From the IMG/VR virus record IMGVR_UViG_3300043788_000040, positions 62,001-126,000 of that record: DNA of 64,000 bases, one strand, 5' to 3'. Below are positions 32,001 through 38,361 of the stretch, one piece after another. The notes below the pieces were generated by a model. The model saw only the letters and a list, made by a program, of their open reading frames with translations. It searched no databases and was not told the origin of the DNA. This DNA is from a virus. A program made the position numbers and the translations under genes. Numbering within the stretch: the first letter of the stretch is position 1; each line of letters opens with the position of its first letter.

Positions 32001-32236
32001 CGGGGCAGTACACAGTCACCCCGACCGGGCTATACACGTTCAATGCGGCGCAAGCGGGGCACTCCGTAAGCCTCTCCATCCGCCAGTCCTTCAACGCGTT
32101 GCAGAACGTGGGAAGCGGCGCTACGCAGTCAATCACCGTGCAGATGGCTACCGGGCAGACGTACTTCTTTGAAGTGCAGGCCTTCGGTCTGGACGGAGCT
32201 TCCGGTGAATCCAACACCGTCTCAATTTCCATATAA
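26030..32236 (+). CDS. Giant repetitive virion (tail/fibre) protein, 2068 aa
   Basis: TTG 26030 start, GGGGAA upstream; a minimal ATG ACG CCT TGA ORF overlaps it. Many FGxxFG blocks (GFGFDFGVTFG, TGFGINFGNMFG, FGYDFGFSFG). Seven copies of a 60-70 aa beta repeat (V..N.LT.....F..G..V.L.G....FLNG..V.V.SA....FTA.F...DY) near nt 26700, 28135, 29478, 30046, 30899, 31498 and 31715. Ig-like segment around 28500 and a C-terminal fibronectin-III region (ISWQQERPDLITSYIVSY). No membrane span. The repeat recurs in the protein at 62122. Confidence 0.75.
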   Translation: MITTLDTLSWSPELVTGNAEFIELSQPGFGSGFYGFGPFGGGTGASIFVISNVRNNSAGFGFDFGVTFGSQFSFEVLQSGATPPAPGPGSTFQTVASYVFPQPNYTFDPVAVYAPAIFVAPPGFGTGTFGSGPFGEVIPNANPAIHIVGTRNTPTGAITSSNQYSDVIKFTYDTVAQTLTGPIVLSSGTRIRGAYDIAVLPNGNQVVAMALAEPAIQGSNQVTFVSVQNNIATLTFAGDITPFVPGQWVLLDNFANAGFLNGQLVQVISANSGSFSFVFQLPTTGFGINFGNMFGSYSQPETATPFAYATPVGDCILVVELDANSAVPQGFGYIFGESFGSNEVVLAATIIESSPARSGNSFDALSLVTDGNNIELYYQTHPKVVTFQDQVFTIKLATAVPADFGYDFGFSFGSGPLAWNLPATVLTTYTARYSDNRLTVIADAAGNRYLSQTYWNQFNHPYGILGNALIGYKPSAGPWFFHSAIGSFMGGSIIQSTLAIAQDGTVNLVYLLQPFDQITNPPSATVAAWPLQVATVTTNPPTLDLTQVPGFYNDVNFTWLRGTKSAIDDGSVWAIVGEREILTTVSGEQQTIPALPAQTAVQVTNHVGYFENIAVNYAISGIPLIQVATAPDEGQYTVEPSTGEYSFNRNDAGARIIISYNYVSSIQPVYVSLFNVPPVAVLSPEVVTVYRGGTFYSTDTANITQINLTGGSVTVIVNNDFKVGDQVAMYGISGAVGPFGQGPFGAGLFSPAFNATASFLNGILLTVASATATQFTAFFSPQLAATVELLSELGFGFNFGNSFSEFSELVSGTVADLIPGALTLSAAGSTDADNDALEFFWSENDPDLKDVTLTPNGSQATLNVARKVGPASRNFNVGVSVVDLNPDLITQRHPALLISNATVTGADSITLTFAPPGGAGFGAAFGAQFGLPVPAGAVVPIAGDQVMMYDMMLTAPQPPTLGQIPGGSLPPQPNLSVIITYVNNAGETVGSSNAILSVSANNLLTVNSPGGNGSATAYNVYVGQPGNETLQTLTPQPLGSTFVESTGGFISSFTTPPVTSTALEVVLNDEVLTLTNATSSTMTAPFTTAGTFGLDFGFSFNGNYTASLTGFAIKEFQWEIANIFVPQNVAPTIVFPAPLWRANALGVSAVTATSASSNVLTVMCANAFVVGEMVTLSGTAEIVLNGQLLTVTSANSTQFTANFTIADYTNNVDTGTATLRLARNTQITITPTPKASDPTTQFPVVYTGIYDPDDSVSYLWTQTAGTPVTLVGGNNNSSLSFLTNGVNINGETLTFSLTVNDSVNSPVTASFTVNVASFNFAGTKDTEQLSRSTWSQTANITNVAITSGVVTVTANNSFLVGEPVRLTGLVNAIFLNDTVGFYVTSANATQFTFTTTFPNYPSTSDTGIAYAKVPISQRNSPQIWSPMDISVLFSDLISIKRVSVIDGSDRYILISPYSVLVYGVFPSATPVAILLRKLLTPNRTTILDAVHTEQDYTLVLDNQGNIFRYTTAPLIDTDNPDTTLTLSSITSVSFTDADLDSDVKIMTTPSFGNKRIVVLSGEQGAVLMQLNTTTLVVEGVLDFLTSDHLIYGSNAIQFVRWVNMDNLHTGRVLLGSVVYNTANVTNVSILNNALTFTGSNSFVVGDKLVLSGFQNAAFLNGLTVIVISATSTSFTASFQFSGSYGPSGEASAVAEAQFSGTTYETLVDLSQGQIVGTWDKSKLRNQFVQSGEILFTPDTTYGGSPIPPVLLQPTSAVQNGKTFVTISWQQERPDLITSYIVSYATETLVNNVVPLVAPYTVQIPIAFTFTADEGATDTASPITITQATVTGNVLTITGNNNFAIGQGVSFSSLTGLPSLIGTTLPISTLIGVGPTYTGFTAPFTHADYGHLANVANVTIVSNVLEIQTAVNHTFLPGTQVSFNTVVGTASFLNGQTVTIVSVPTANTFHASFNHVDYPTTVNTGNIVDADTGSGFVFVNTPLVAVTGTPQAGQYTVTPTGLYTFNAAQAGHSVSLSIRQSFNALQNVGSGATQSITVQMATGQTYFFEVQAFGLDGASGESNTVSISI

Positions 32237-32269
32237 TGGGTATTGTCCCTCATGGGGACTGCTGCCCTT

Positions 32270-33286
32270 ATGCTGGTTAACAAGAAAGACCTGCTCCTAC
32301 CTCTCAAAGCTCTTGAAGCCTTTGACTACAAGGGTGCGCCTTACGTCGGCGTCCAACTCGTGGACGGGCACAAGCCGATGTTCCTCCGCTCCAACAACGA
32401 CGGCATCATCCGATCCAAAGAGTACGGTGTGTTCCCCACGACCTACGTCTCCCTCGGTCACCTGAAGAACGTCCTCAAGAACTGCCCCGAGGACAGCATT
32501 GAACTCAGCGTCAACGAACGTGGGATCATGCGCATGTACGGTACGAGCGAGGTCGGCTCAAACACCGAGACCAATGTCCACACGGTGAGCGAGAAGCAGG
32601 CGGGCACCAAGATTCACGACATCGGGGTCAACATGGTGTCGCTTGACACCCAGACATTCGTTGGGTTTAACATTGACAAGTTCACGTTGGTGTCTGAGCC
32701 TGTGCTCGCACACGGTAAGCTCATGCTTGCGACCAACAAGGGTGCAGTCGTGATGTGGAAGAACGAACTTTTCAGTAGCCAACCCGTGAACCTCAGCCCG
32801 AGGGAATCTTTTCTCCGTATGGTCTGCGGACAGGAGGTAAGCGAACTCTCGCTCACCAAGAACGGCTACTGGGGCGCTGGGATCGGCGATCTCGTGACCT
32901 ACACGAAGGGGCACATTCTCGGACGCCAGCTTTTTGACAGCTACAACCAGCCGGGCACTGGGGCAGCACAGATTCCTGCCGAGCGTTTACTGACCTGCCT
33001 GCGTGCGGCCGTGGGGCTGCTGGATGAACAGGAAGTAATTGAGGTTGACCCCAAGCTGGGCGTCATCGCCAAGGGCACGTTCGGCGAGAACCGAAACTCC
33101 CTCGGAGAGACTGGGGATTGGAAACGCTTCAGCCTGCAAGCCAAGACTGCCAAGGTCGTCATTGACGCCCTATCGCAAACAGCCGGAGATTATGCTACAC
33201 TGGAACTCACGTCAACCGGATCGGGACCGTCCTCCACGATGAGGCTAGTTCGTGGCGAGGTGGCGGTGAATTTCAGGAGCTTCTGA
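32270..33286 (+). CDS. Sliding-clamp-like protein (DNA polymerase III beta type)
   Basis: 338 aa. Start chosen at ATG 32270 (MLVNKKDLLLPLKALEAF, a clamp-like first helix) with GGGGAC 10 bases upstream; ATG 32252 and TTG 32243 are in frame. Length and pattern fit three clamp subdomains, ending SSTMRLVRGEVAVNFRSF where beta clamps carry the YxMRL C terminus. Similarity is structural rather than strong, but the window also encodes a DnaX-type loader. Confidence 0.6.
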   Translation: MLVNKKDLLLPLKALEAFDYKGAPYVGVQLVDGHKPMFLRSNNDGIIRSKEYGVFPTTYVSLGHLKNVLKNCPEDSIELSVNERGIMRMYGTSEVGSNTETNVHTVSEKQAGTKIHDIGVNMVSLDTQTFVGFNIDKFTLVSEPVLAHGKLMLATNKGAVVMWKNELFSSQPVNLSPRESFLRMVCGQEVSELSLTKNGYWGAGIGDLVTYTKGHILGRQLFDSYNQPGTGAAQIPAERLLTCLRAAVGLLDEQEVIEVDPKLGVIAKGTFGENRNSLGETGDWKRFSLQAKTAKVVIDALSQTAGDYATLELTSTGSGPSSTMRLVRGEVAVNFRSF

Positions 33287-33471
33287 TGGCAAAATTCAAG
33301 TACCACACCAACAAAGGATTCACAGCAGCCACCTACAACGACATTGATCCAGAAAACGTGGACACTGTCGGCGAAGGCAACAACGCAGTCGTCGTACTCT
33401 CGGATGACGACGGCGTGAAAGCCGTCATCCACCTCGCTCCTGGCGACTACATTGAAAGGATCAACGACTAA
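33286..33471 (+). CDS. Small acidic protein between clamp and thioredoxin
   Basis: 61 aa; starts just after the clamp stop and ends in a TAATG junction with thioredoxin. Beta-rich, acidic (VVVLSDDDGVKAVIHLAPGD). Function unknown; position suggests a replication or virion role. Confidence 0.6.
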   Translation: MAKFKYHTNKGFTAATYNDIDPENVDTVGEGNNAVVVLSDDDGVKAVIHLAPGDYIERIND

Positions 33472-33797
33472 TGCAAGTCACAGACGAAACGTTCCAGCAG
33501 GAAGTCCTCGCTTCAGAAACCCCGGTGCTTGTGGATTTCTACGCCGATTGGTGCGGTCCATGCCGTGCGGCCGCTCCTGTCATTGAAGCCCTCGCCGAGG
33601 AGTACGCGGGCAAGATCAAGGTGGTCAAGGTGGACGTGGACACCAGCAGCAAGAACGCTGTGGAACACGGCGTGCGTGGCATCCCCAACTTCATTGTTTT
33701 CAAGGGCGGGCAGCGTGTGGCGCAGTTCATCGGTTGGGGTGAGAATCGTGCCGAAGAGATTCGTGCAGCATTGGAAACTGCTCTGGCATCTAATTAG
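33471..33797 (+). CDS. Thioredoxin
   Basis: 108 aa, normal length. Active site W27-C28-G29-P30-C31, buried Asp in VLVDFYADW, cis-Pro 72 in RGIPNFIVF. A complete thioredoxin. In T7 the host thioredoxin is the polymerase processivity factor, and this phage also uses a family A polymerase, so it could serve replication or nucleotide reduction. Confidence 0.95.
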   Translation: MQVTDETFQQEVLASETPVLVDFYADWCGPCRAAAPVIEALAEEYAGKIKVVKVDVDTSSKNAVEHGVRGIPNFIVFKGGQRVAQFIGWGENRAEEIRAALETALASN

Positions 33798-33866
33798 CAG
33801 AAGATTTTTGTAAAAATTACGCCGTCCGGGCGGTTATATACAGTAGAGCCAAAAGGAGGCTCTCGC

Positions 33867-34571
33867 ATGTTGACATTTCTCGCAAGTTTACTTGCCCTCG
33901 GCACCATCGGGTTCTGGCTTTTGGTGCTCGTTGACTTCATCGTGATCACCGCCTTGGTTGAGAACGAGGAAGGCGTTTGGGCCACCGTCGTAGCCATCGG
34001 TTCTATCATCGGTCTCAACTATCTCTGGAAGCTCCCCATCGTTGCCACCATCAAAGCCAACCCCGGCCACACCGCGATCCTGATCGCCAGCTATTTTGCC
34101 ATCGGCATCGCTTGGTCATTCGCGAAGTGGGTTCTCTTCCTGCACAAGCAGAATTTCAAGTACCGGGACTTCAAGACGCAGTTCTTGTCCAAGAACAACG
34201 CCAAGGAACTGACGCCGGAGCTTGCCGCCTCGCTGATGGAAGAACTGGAAAGCCACAACAGGTACGAGTCTTACGTTGACAGGCGGATCAGTGCGACCCC
34301 GCCCCAATTCCTTGACCACAAAGGCAAGCTGACCCGCTGGGCGACCTACTGGCCTTTCTCCATCATCGGCACGCTTCTCAACGATGTCGTCCGCAAGTCG
34401 TGGACTTACATCATCAATATGCTCCAAGGCGCTTACCAGCGTGTCTCCAACTACATCTTCCGTGGTGCTCTTGCCGACAAGGCATTGGCAGAAAACTACA
34501 AAGCCAAACAAGCAGCCGCAGGTGCGGATGGCGGATCAAGTGACGCCCCGTCTCGCAGACGTGGCTACTAA
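33867..34571 (+). CDS. Multi-span membrane protein
   Basis: 234 aa with AAAAGGAGG upstream of ATG 33867. Hydrophobic helices near residues 3-30, 38-52 and 70-92 and a weaker one near 155-170; the C-terminal tail is polar, Ala/Gly/Ser and Arg-rich. A soluble loop with FLDHKGKLTRWATYW follows. Unknown function. Confidence 0.65.
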   Translation: MLTFLASLLALGTIGFWLLVLVDFIVITALVENEEGVWATVVAIGSIIGLNYLWKLPIVATIKANPGHTAILIASYFAIGIAWSFAKWVLFLHKQNFKYRDFKTQFLSKNNAKELTPELAASLMEELESHNRYESYVDRRISATPPQFLDHKGKLTRWATYWPFSIIGTLLNDVVRKSWTYIINMLQGAYQRVSNYIFRGALADKALAENYKAKQAAAGADGGSSDAPSRRRGY

Positions 34572-34941
34572 GACCCTGATCACAGCCCCGATGTCCGCAA
34601 GCCGGGGCTGTGATCTCTTCCTCACCGCTGCGAAGAAATTGCTGCGGGAGCTTGTGGTGGGTCGCCCTCCGATGGAGATGTATCCGGGCGAGATAGACGG
34701 GACTCTGGAGTACCAGAGACGTCTTGACCGCTTGCGCACGCCGAATCCGTTTGAGGGTGAGGCGACTGAGGCTCGCTCGTGCTTTCTGCTCCGGTACTAT
34801 TCTGGCAAGCGTGAATGCTTCTTTGCAGACACCGACACGCAGGAGCTTACGCCCTTGTCCTTCTTCGCTTCCTACAGGGGACAGTCCGAATACTACCCTG
34901 ACCTTGAAATCGGTACCCCGAAGGGGATTCCGCAGTATTAG
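34528..34941 (+). CDS. Hypothetical protein, start uncertain
   Basis: 137 aa from ATG 34528, overlapping the membrane gene by 44 bases. ATG 34591 is an alternative start and lies in the loop of a 13-bp hairpin. The C-terminal part is rich in aromatic and acidic residues (RYYSGKRECFFADTDTQEL). No family. Confidence 0.5.
   Translation: MADQVTPRLADVATKTLITAPMSASRGCDLFLTAAKKLLRELVVGRPPMEMYPGEIDGTLEYQRRLDRLRTPNPFEGEATEARSCFLLRYYSGKRECFFADTDTQELTPLSFFASYRGQSEYYPDLEIGTPKGIPQY
34578..34615 (+). promoter_or_regulatory. 13-bp hairpin around a start codon
   Basis: GATCACAGCCCCG pairs perfectly with CGGGGCTGTGATC; the 12-base loop begins with ATG 34591. Followed by TCTTCCTC, too poor in T for a sure terminator. 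It may end the upstream transcript or hide the start of the next gene. Confidence 0.5.
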
Positions 34942-34961
34942 CCTCATGGAGGATCATCTCT

Positions 34962-35195
34962 ATGAGCGTTGACGCAGTAGGCAATTTGGACACTCCGGTA
35001 GAAGAGCCGAAGAAAAAGCGGGTCAAGATTGTGTCCGCGAATACTGGGGTGCGCAAGCATCTCCTAACCACGGCATACAAGCAGGACGTCGCCGAGAAGC
35101 TGGACAAGCTCCACGCGGCGGGACACACCATCGTTTCCATCACCTCATCTTCCGATATTCGGGGTTTTGAGGTCGTTAGCTACAAAGAGGAGTAA
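34962..35195 (+). CDS. Hypothetical protein
   Basis: 77 aa; CAGTATTA at 34933 and GGAGG upstream. Basic N-terminal segment EEPKKKRVKIVSANTG and a mixed alpha/beta remainder. Directly precedes the SbcC-type ATPase half. Confidence 0.55.
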   Translation: MSVDAVGNLDTPVEEPKKKRVKIVSANTGVRKHLLTTAYKQDVAEKLDKLHAAGHTIVSITSSSDIRGFEVVSYKEE

Positions 35196-35197
35196 CC

Positions 35198-35845
35198 GTG
35201 GATCAGGCACTCGTCTCCCGGCTGGGAAAAGTGCATGCCACCGTCTCATCTATCGCTCAGCGGCTTGAGTATGAGACTGCGACTATCACCCGGCTGACAT
35301 CCAGAATCAAACAGCTTGAAGAAGAGAAGGCTCACTTGGTGAAAGCCGTGGGCACGATAGACCGCTGCGTCCAGATTGTGTCGGCAAACGGCATCGGCAA
35401 GATTGAAGGCATTGTGTCAGATGGTCTTCACCGGGTCTTCGGCAATGACCAGCTTGGTCTTTTCATTGAGAAGAAAGAGACAGCGAGGGGTAACACCTAC
35501 CGCCTGCTCATCCGCAAGGGCGAAACTGTGGGCAACCCCATGGACTCGTTCGGTGGGGGCGTCCAGAACGTAGTCGCCTTCCTGCTCCGTGTCATCCTGA
35601 TCAAACGCTTCAAGCTGGCTCCATTCATCGCCTTGGACGAGCAGTTCTCCAACGTGTCTTCCGAGTACCAACCTAAGATTTCTGAGATGCTGAAGGTGCT
35701 GTCCAAGATGGGCTTCACGATCTTCGCCATATCGCACCAGCCCACAATCACCTCCGCTGCTGATACAATATACGAGGTGGTGGTTGATGAAGGCTTCCCA
35801 CCCGTTCTACGTAAGCAGGTCTTGCCTCAATCTGAGGTGTTGTGA
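35198..35845 (+). CDS. SbcC/RecF-type ATPase C-terminal half, no Walker A
   Basis: 215 aa from GTG 35198. Coiled coil (residues 8-50), ABC signature-like DSFGGGVQNVVAFLLRV, Walker B APFIALDEQFSNVS and switch His in FAISHQ. These are the C-terminal elements of Rad50/SbcC/RecF ATPases. The N-terminal lobe with Walker A is absent here and I do not see it elsewhere in the window. Potential partner of the SbcD-like nuclease at 177. Confidence 0.75.
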   Translation: MDQALVSRLGKVHATVSSIAQRLEYETATITRLTSRIKQLEEEKAHLVKAVGTIDRCVQIVSANGIGKIEGIVSDGLHRVFGNDQLGLFIEKKETARGNTYRLLIRKGETVGNPMDSFGGGVQNVVAFLLRVILIKRFKLAPFIALDEQFSNVSSEYQPKISEMLKVLSKMGFTIFAISHQPTITSAADTIYEVVVDEGFPPVLRKQVLPQSEVL

Positions 35846-36099
35846 TGGCTGAACATTACTGTGAAACATTTCATGTCCCAAAGCCTCATCGCTTTAAGGC
35901 TGACGACTATCCCCACGCCCATGCTGAGTGTCTGCACTGTTACCGTCCAGCACAGGAACATGTATGCGGTAAGGTGGCAAGGTTCTTCCATTGTGAACGT
36001 TGGTATTGTGCTGCCCACTATGACGAACGTATCGCCTTTGAGGAGGCAATACAAGCGAGGCGCTTAGACACCGCAGGTTACGACGGGGACACACGATGA
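35845..36099 (+). CDS. Cys/His protein of the CxxHYD family
   Basis: 84 aa; TGATG junction. CLHCYRPAQEHVCGK, FFHCE and the signature RWYCAAHYDERIAFEE define the same family as 4560, 4869 and 44247. Extra His residues in the N-terminal third (PHRFKADDYPHAHAEC). Likely zinc binding. Confidence 0.65.
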   Translation: MAEHYCETFHVPKPHRFKADDYPHAHAECLHCYRPAQEHVCGKVARFFHCERWYCAAHYDERIAFEEAIQARRLDTAGYDGDTR

Positions 36100-36623
36100 A
36101 CGACCCGCTGGTCAGCAAAGTCAAGCTTAAGGCTCTGGAAGAGATCATCGCGGCGGCACGGGAAACCATCCACCGTCACCGCAGGCGCTTCCTTCAGCGC
36201 AACCTACGCCCTTGCCCGGAGAACTGCAAAGGTGTTAGTATGTTGGGACGGGAGATTATCGGATGCACTAACTGCGGCAGTCCTAGCGGTGACAAGTGCA
36301 TCAGGGAAGATAAGTTCGTTCCTGTGTTCACGAAGGAAGAACTGGCTCAGCAATTTGCCGAGCAGCTTCGGAACCCGGAAATTCTTCTCCGCGAGTACCG
36401 GGACGTGACCGTTTTCCTGTGGGTTTTGGGGGCTTTTGACAAGCAGAAGAAGACTTTGGACGAGACCATTGTTGAGAGGGTGGAGCAAAGTGAAAACAAG
36501 TCTAGGAAGATGGCTGCTAGTGGCGACGGTGCTGTTACTCCTGTACGTGAACATCCAACAGGCGGCAACAATAGCGAAGCAGAAACACGAACTGGTAGAG
36601 ACCCTGAAGACTTTAATCGCTAG
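36096..36623 (+). CDS. Hypothetical protein with Cys cluster
   Basis: 175 aa, ATGA junction. Basic helix RETIHRHRRRFLQRN, then CPENCKG and CTNCGSPSGDKC (zinc ribbon-like), a helical middle and a low-complexity polar tail. The tail region is overlapped in another frame by a membrane-protein gene at 36490. Confidence 0.55.
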   Translation: MNDPLVSKVKLKALEEIIAAARETIHRHRRRFLQRNLRPCPENCKGVSMLGREIIGCTNCGSPSGDKCIREDKFVPVFTKEELAQQFAEQLRNPEILLREYRDVTVFLWVLGAFDKQKKTLDETIVERVEQSENKSRKMAASGDGAVTPVREHPTGGNNSEAETRTGRDPEDFNR

Positions 36624-36687
36624 CCAGAAGCACGAAGTAGAGATGAACCAGCAACTTCTTGAAGCGCAAAAGTCCTGCCAAAAGTAA
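36490..36687 (+). CDS. Small signal-anchor coiled-coil protein, Rz-like candidate
   Basis: 65 aa from GTG 36490 with GGAG upstream, embedded for 134 bases in the preceding gene in another frame. One N-terminal membrane span (RWLLVATVLLLLYV) followed by a Lys/Glu/Gln coiled coil (KQKHELVETLKTLIASQK) with a C-terminal Cys. The architecture is that of an i-spanin; identity is not proven and no o-spanin partner is obvious. Confidence 0.5.
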   Translation: MKTSLGRWLLVATVLLLLYVNIQQAATIAKQKHELVETLKTLIASQKHEVEMNQQLLEAQKSCQK

Positions 36688-36722
36688 CCGCTTTTTCCCA
36701 ATAAAATACAGTATCTAGTCGT

Positions 36723-37049
36723 GTGGACGATGCTGACGTTATCCTTGAGCTTGATGCGGCCATCCGCAACGACCCGGATGCTCCCGTCTTAGAGCAGCAA
36801 TTTGATCCTCTTGACCCCGTGGCAATTGAGATCGTGCTGCACGAGGCGGATTTTGCCGTAGACAGGTACATGGAAAAGTGGGAAAGCTTTCGTGCCAAGT
36901 TCTCCAATCCAGCCATGTACGACGCATTCATCCTTGACTACCAGACGAGGGTGCGCAGGGACTTGAAGATGATAATCTCCAACGCGCAGCAGTTCTTGGC
37001 TGATGCAATGAATCAGCCCGAAGAGGACGAGGATGAGGGACAAGAATAA
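36723..37049 (+). CDS. Acidic helical protein, possible leaderless start
   Basis: 108 aa from GTG 36723 (GTG 36721 is in another frame). TATCTA at 36712-36717 lies 5 bases upstream and no ribosome site is present. Acidic throughout, ending MNQPEEDEDEGQE. No family. Confidence 0.55.
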   Translation: MDDADVILELDAAIRNDPDAPVLEQQFDPLDPVAIEIVLHEADFAVDRYMEKWESFRAKFSNPAMYDAFILDYQTRVRRDLKMIISNAQQFLADAMNQPEEDEDEGQE

Positions 37050-37368
37050 GCGCACGCTGACGGTGGTCATTGAGAACGTGACGGAAGCGCAAGAGATCGC
37101 GCTGAACGACCTGTTCGCCACGTGGCAGTACCTCGGCAACATCGGAGCGTCACGTGATACGACGTTCTTCGCTGACGGCGATGGCGATTTCAGACCGAAG
37201 ATCACGGTCAACGGCGAGAAGGCTAGGTTCACTGACCTGATACCCCGTGAGGAAATGTGGCGTGGCGGTCGCCACGGCGAGTATCGGATTGATTTTGACT
37301 GGATCGGATGGAAGCTTCAGGAGAAGGAAGATGGCAAAGGCAAAGACGGCGAAAGCCAAGAAGGCTAA
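37033..37368 (+). CDS. Hypothetical protein
   Basis: 111 aa, overlapping the previous gene by 17 bases. Begins MRDKNKRTLTVVIENVTE, beta-rich core with a Trp/Asp stretch FDWIGWK and a charged low-complexity tail. Unknown. Confidence 0.55.
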   Translation: MRDKNKRTLTVVIENVTEAQEIALNDLFATWQYLGNIGASRDTTFFADGDGDFRPKITVNGEKARFTDLIPREEMWRGGRHGEYRIDFDWIGWKLQEKEDGKGKDGESQEG

Positions 37369-37582
37369 GAACCACAAGTTCATCCTCGTTGAGGCGGACT
37401 ACTGGGTCGGGCTGTACGTGGACGGCAAGCTCGTTGAGCAGCACCATGACATAGACCTCGTGGAGTACCTGCGCAAGTACGGCGTGGACATCAAGACGAA
37501 GTACGCCTACAACGATCCGCAGGTCACCACTGAGGGGACGCTGCCGGAGGATTTGTCGGACGTCAAGTTTGACCGAGGGTAA
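37331..37582 (+). CDS. Hypothetical protein, Lys/Ala-rich N terminus
   Basis: 83 aa with AGGAGAAGGA before ATG 37331. MAKAKTAKAKKAKNHK is a histone-like basic tail that may bind nucleic acid, followed by a compact alpha/beta part. Overlaps the previous gene by 38 bases. Confidence 0.55.
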   Translation: MAKAKTAKAKKAKNHKFILVEADYWVGLYVDGKLVEQHHDIDLVEYLRKYGVDIKTKYAYNDPQVTTEGTLPEDLSDVKFDRG

Positions 37583-37592
37583 GGAGAAGCCA

Positions 37593-37922
37593 ATGAAACA
37601 AACTGGTGTAGTGATGGTGACGATTCCTGTTGAAGAAACTGTTCTGATACATGCTTTTGACGGGATGGTGAAAAATCTCCCCACGCAGTTCGCCGATGGG
37701 ATAGTAGTCCGACCGGGGTCTGGGGAGGCCGGGTCGGAAAATTTTTACATCCTTCCGATCAATGAGCTTGAAAGCCTTGGGGCTTTGGTCAGACTGGACA
37801 TCACGGTAGACGGTCAATCCTGTTCTATTTTCGTCCCAGTAGATAGGATTCGTTTCGCGCTAATCGGGGGGAACTTAAGCAAGCTAGGATTCGTCCCGAA
37901 GGCTCTCGCAAGTGGGGCCTGA
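37593..37922 (+). CDS. Hypothetical protein
   Basis: 109 aa; AAGGAGAAG before ATG 37593. Alternating beta strands (GVVMVTIPVEETVLIHAF, ALVRLDITVDGQ). No motif recognised. Its end overlaps the HNH gene start. Confidence 0.55.
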   Translation: MKQTGVVMVTIPVEETVLIHAFDGMVKNLPTQFADGIVVRPGSGEAGSENFYILPINELESLGALVRLDITVDGQSCSIFVPVDRIRFALIGGNLSKLGFVPKALASGA

Positions 37923-38361
37923 TTGTCCCCGCTGCAACCGCCCGTTCAGTGAGGGAGGCAAGCCCCGCCGACCGGGAGATCGGCGCTGTGGCGCGGCTAA
38001 AGGACTGTGCAGTGAGTGCTATCACAAGGAGTATCACGCTGGTAAAACACCAGAACAGCGTGAGGCTCATCGCAAACGCACCCGAGAGCGCAGTGCTGAG
38101 GCTAAGGCTGAAGTCTACCGAATTCTAGGACGTGCTTGTGCCTGCTGCGATGAGAGGCGAGAAGAGTTCCTGACTGTTGACCATATCGGCGGAGGCGGAC
38201 GCAAGCACAGGAAGAAGATTGGGTCAGGCCTTTGGTTTTACCAGACGATTCTCAAAGAAGGCGTCCCCAGAGATAAGTATCGGTTGTTGTGTTGGAACTG
38301 CAACAGCGCCATTGGCGTGTTTGGGTATTGCCCGCACGAAAGGGAGAGAAATGGGAGTTGA
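37912..38361 (+). CDS. HNH endonuclease
   Basis: 149 aa from GTG 37912. Zinc pairs CPRCNRPF, CSECYHKEYH and CACCDERREEF precede LTVDHIGGGG (HNH core) and LLCWNCNSAIGVFGYCPHERE. Resembles group I intron/homing HNH enzymes of T4-like and Bacillus phages. Sits immediately upstream of an RNA ligase. It belongs to a different HNH subtype from the one at 17614. Confidence 0.82.
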   Translation: MGPDCPRCNRPFSEGGKPRRPGDRRCGAAKGLCSECYHKEYHAGKTPEQREAHRKRTRERSAEAKAEVYRILGRACACCDERREEFLTVDHIGGGGRKHRKKIGSGLWFYQTILKEGVPRDKYRLLCWNCNSAIGVFGYCPHERERNGS

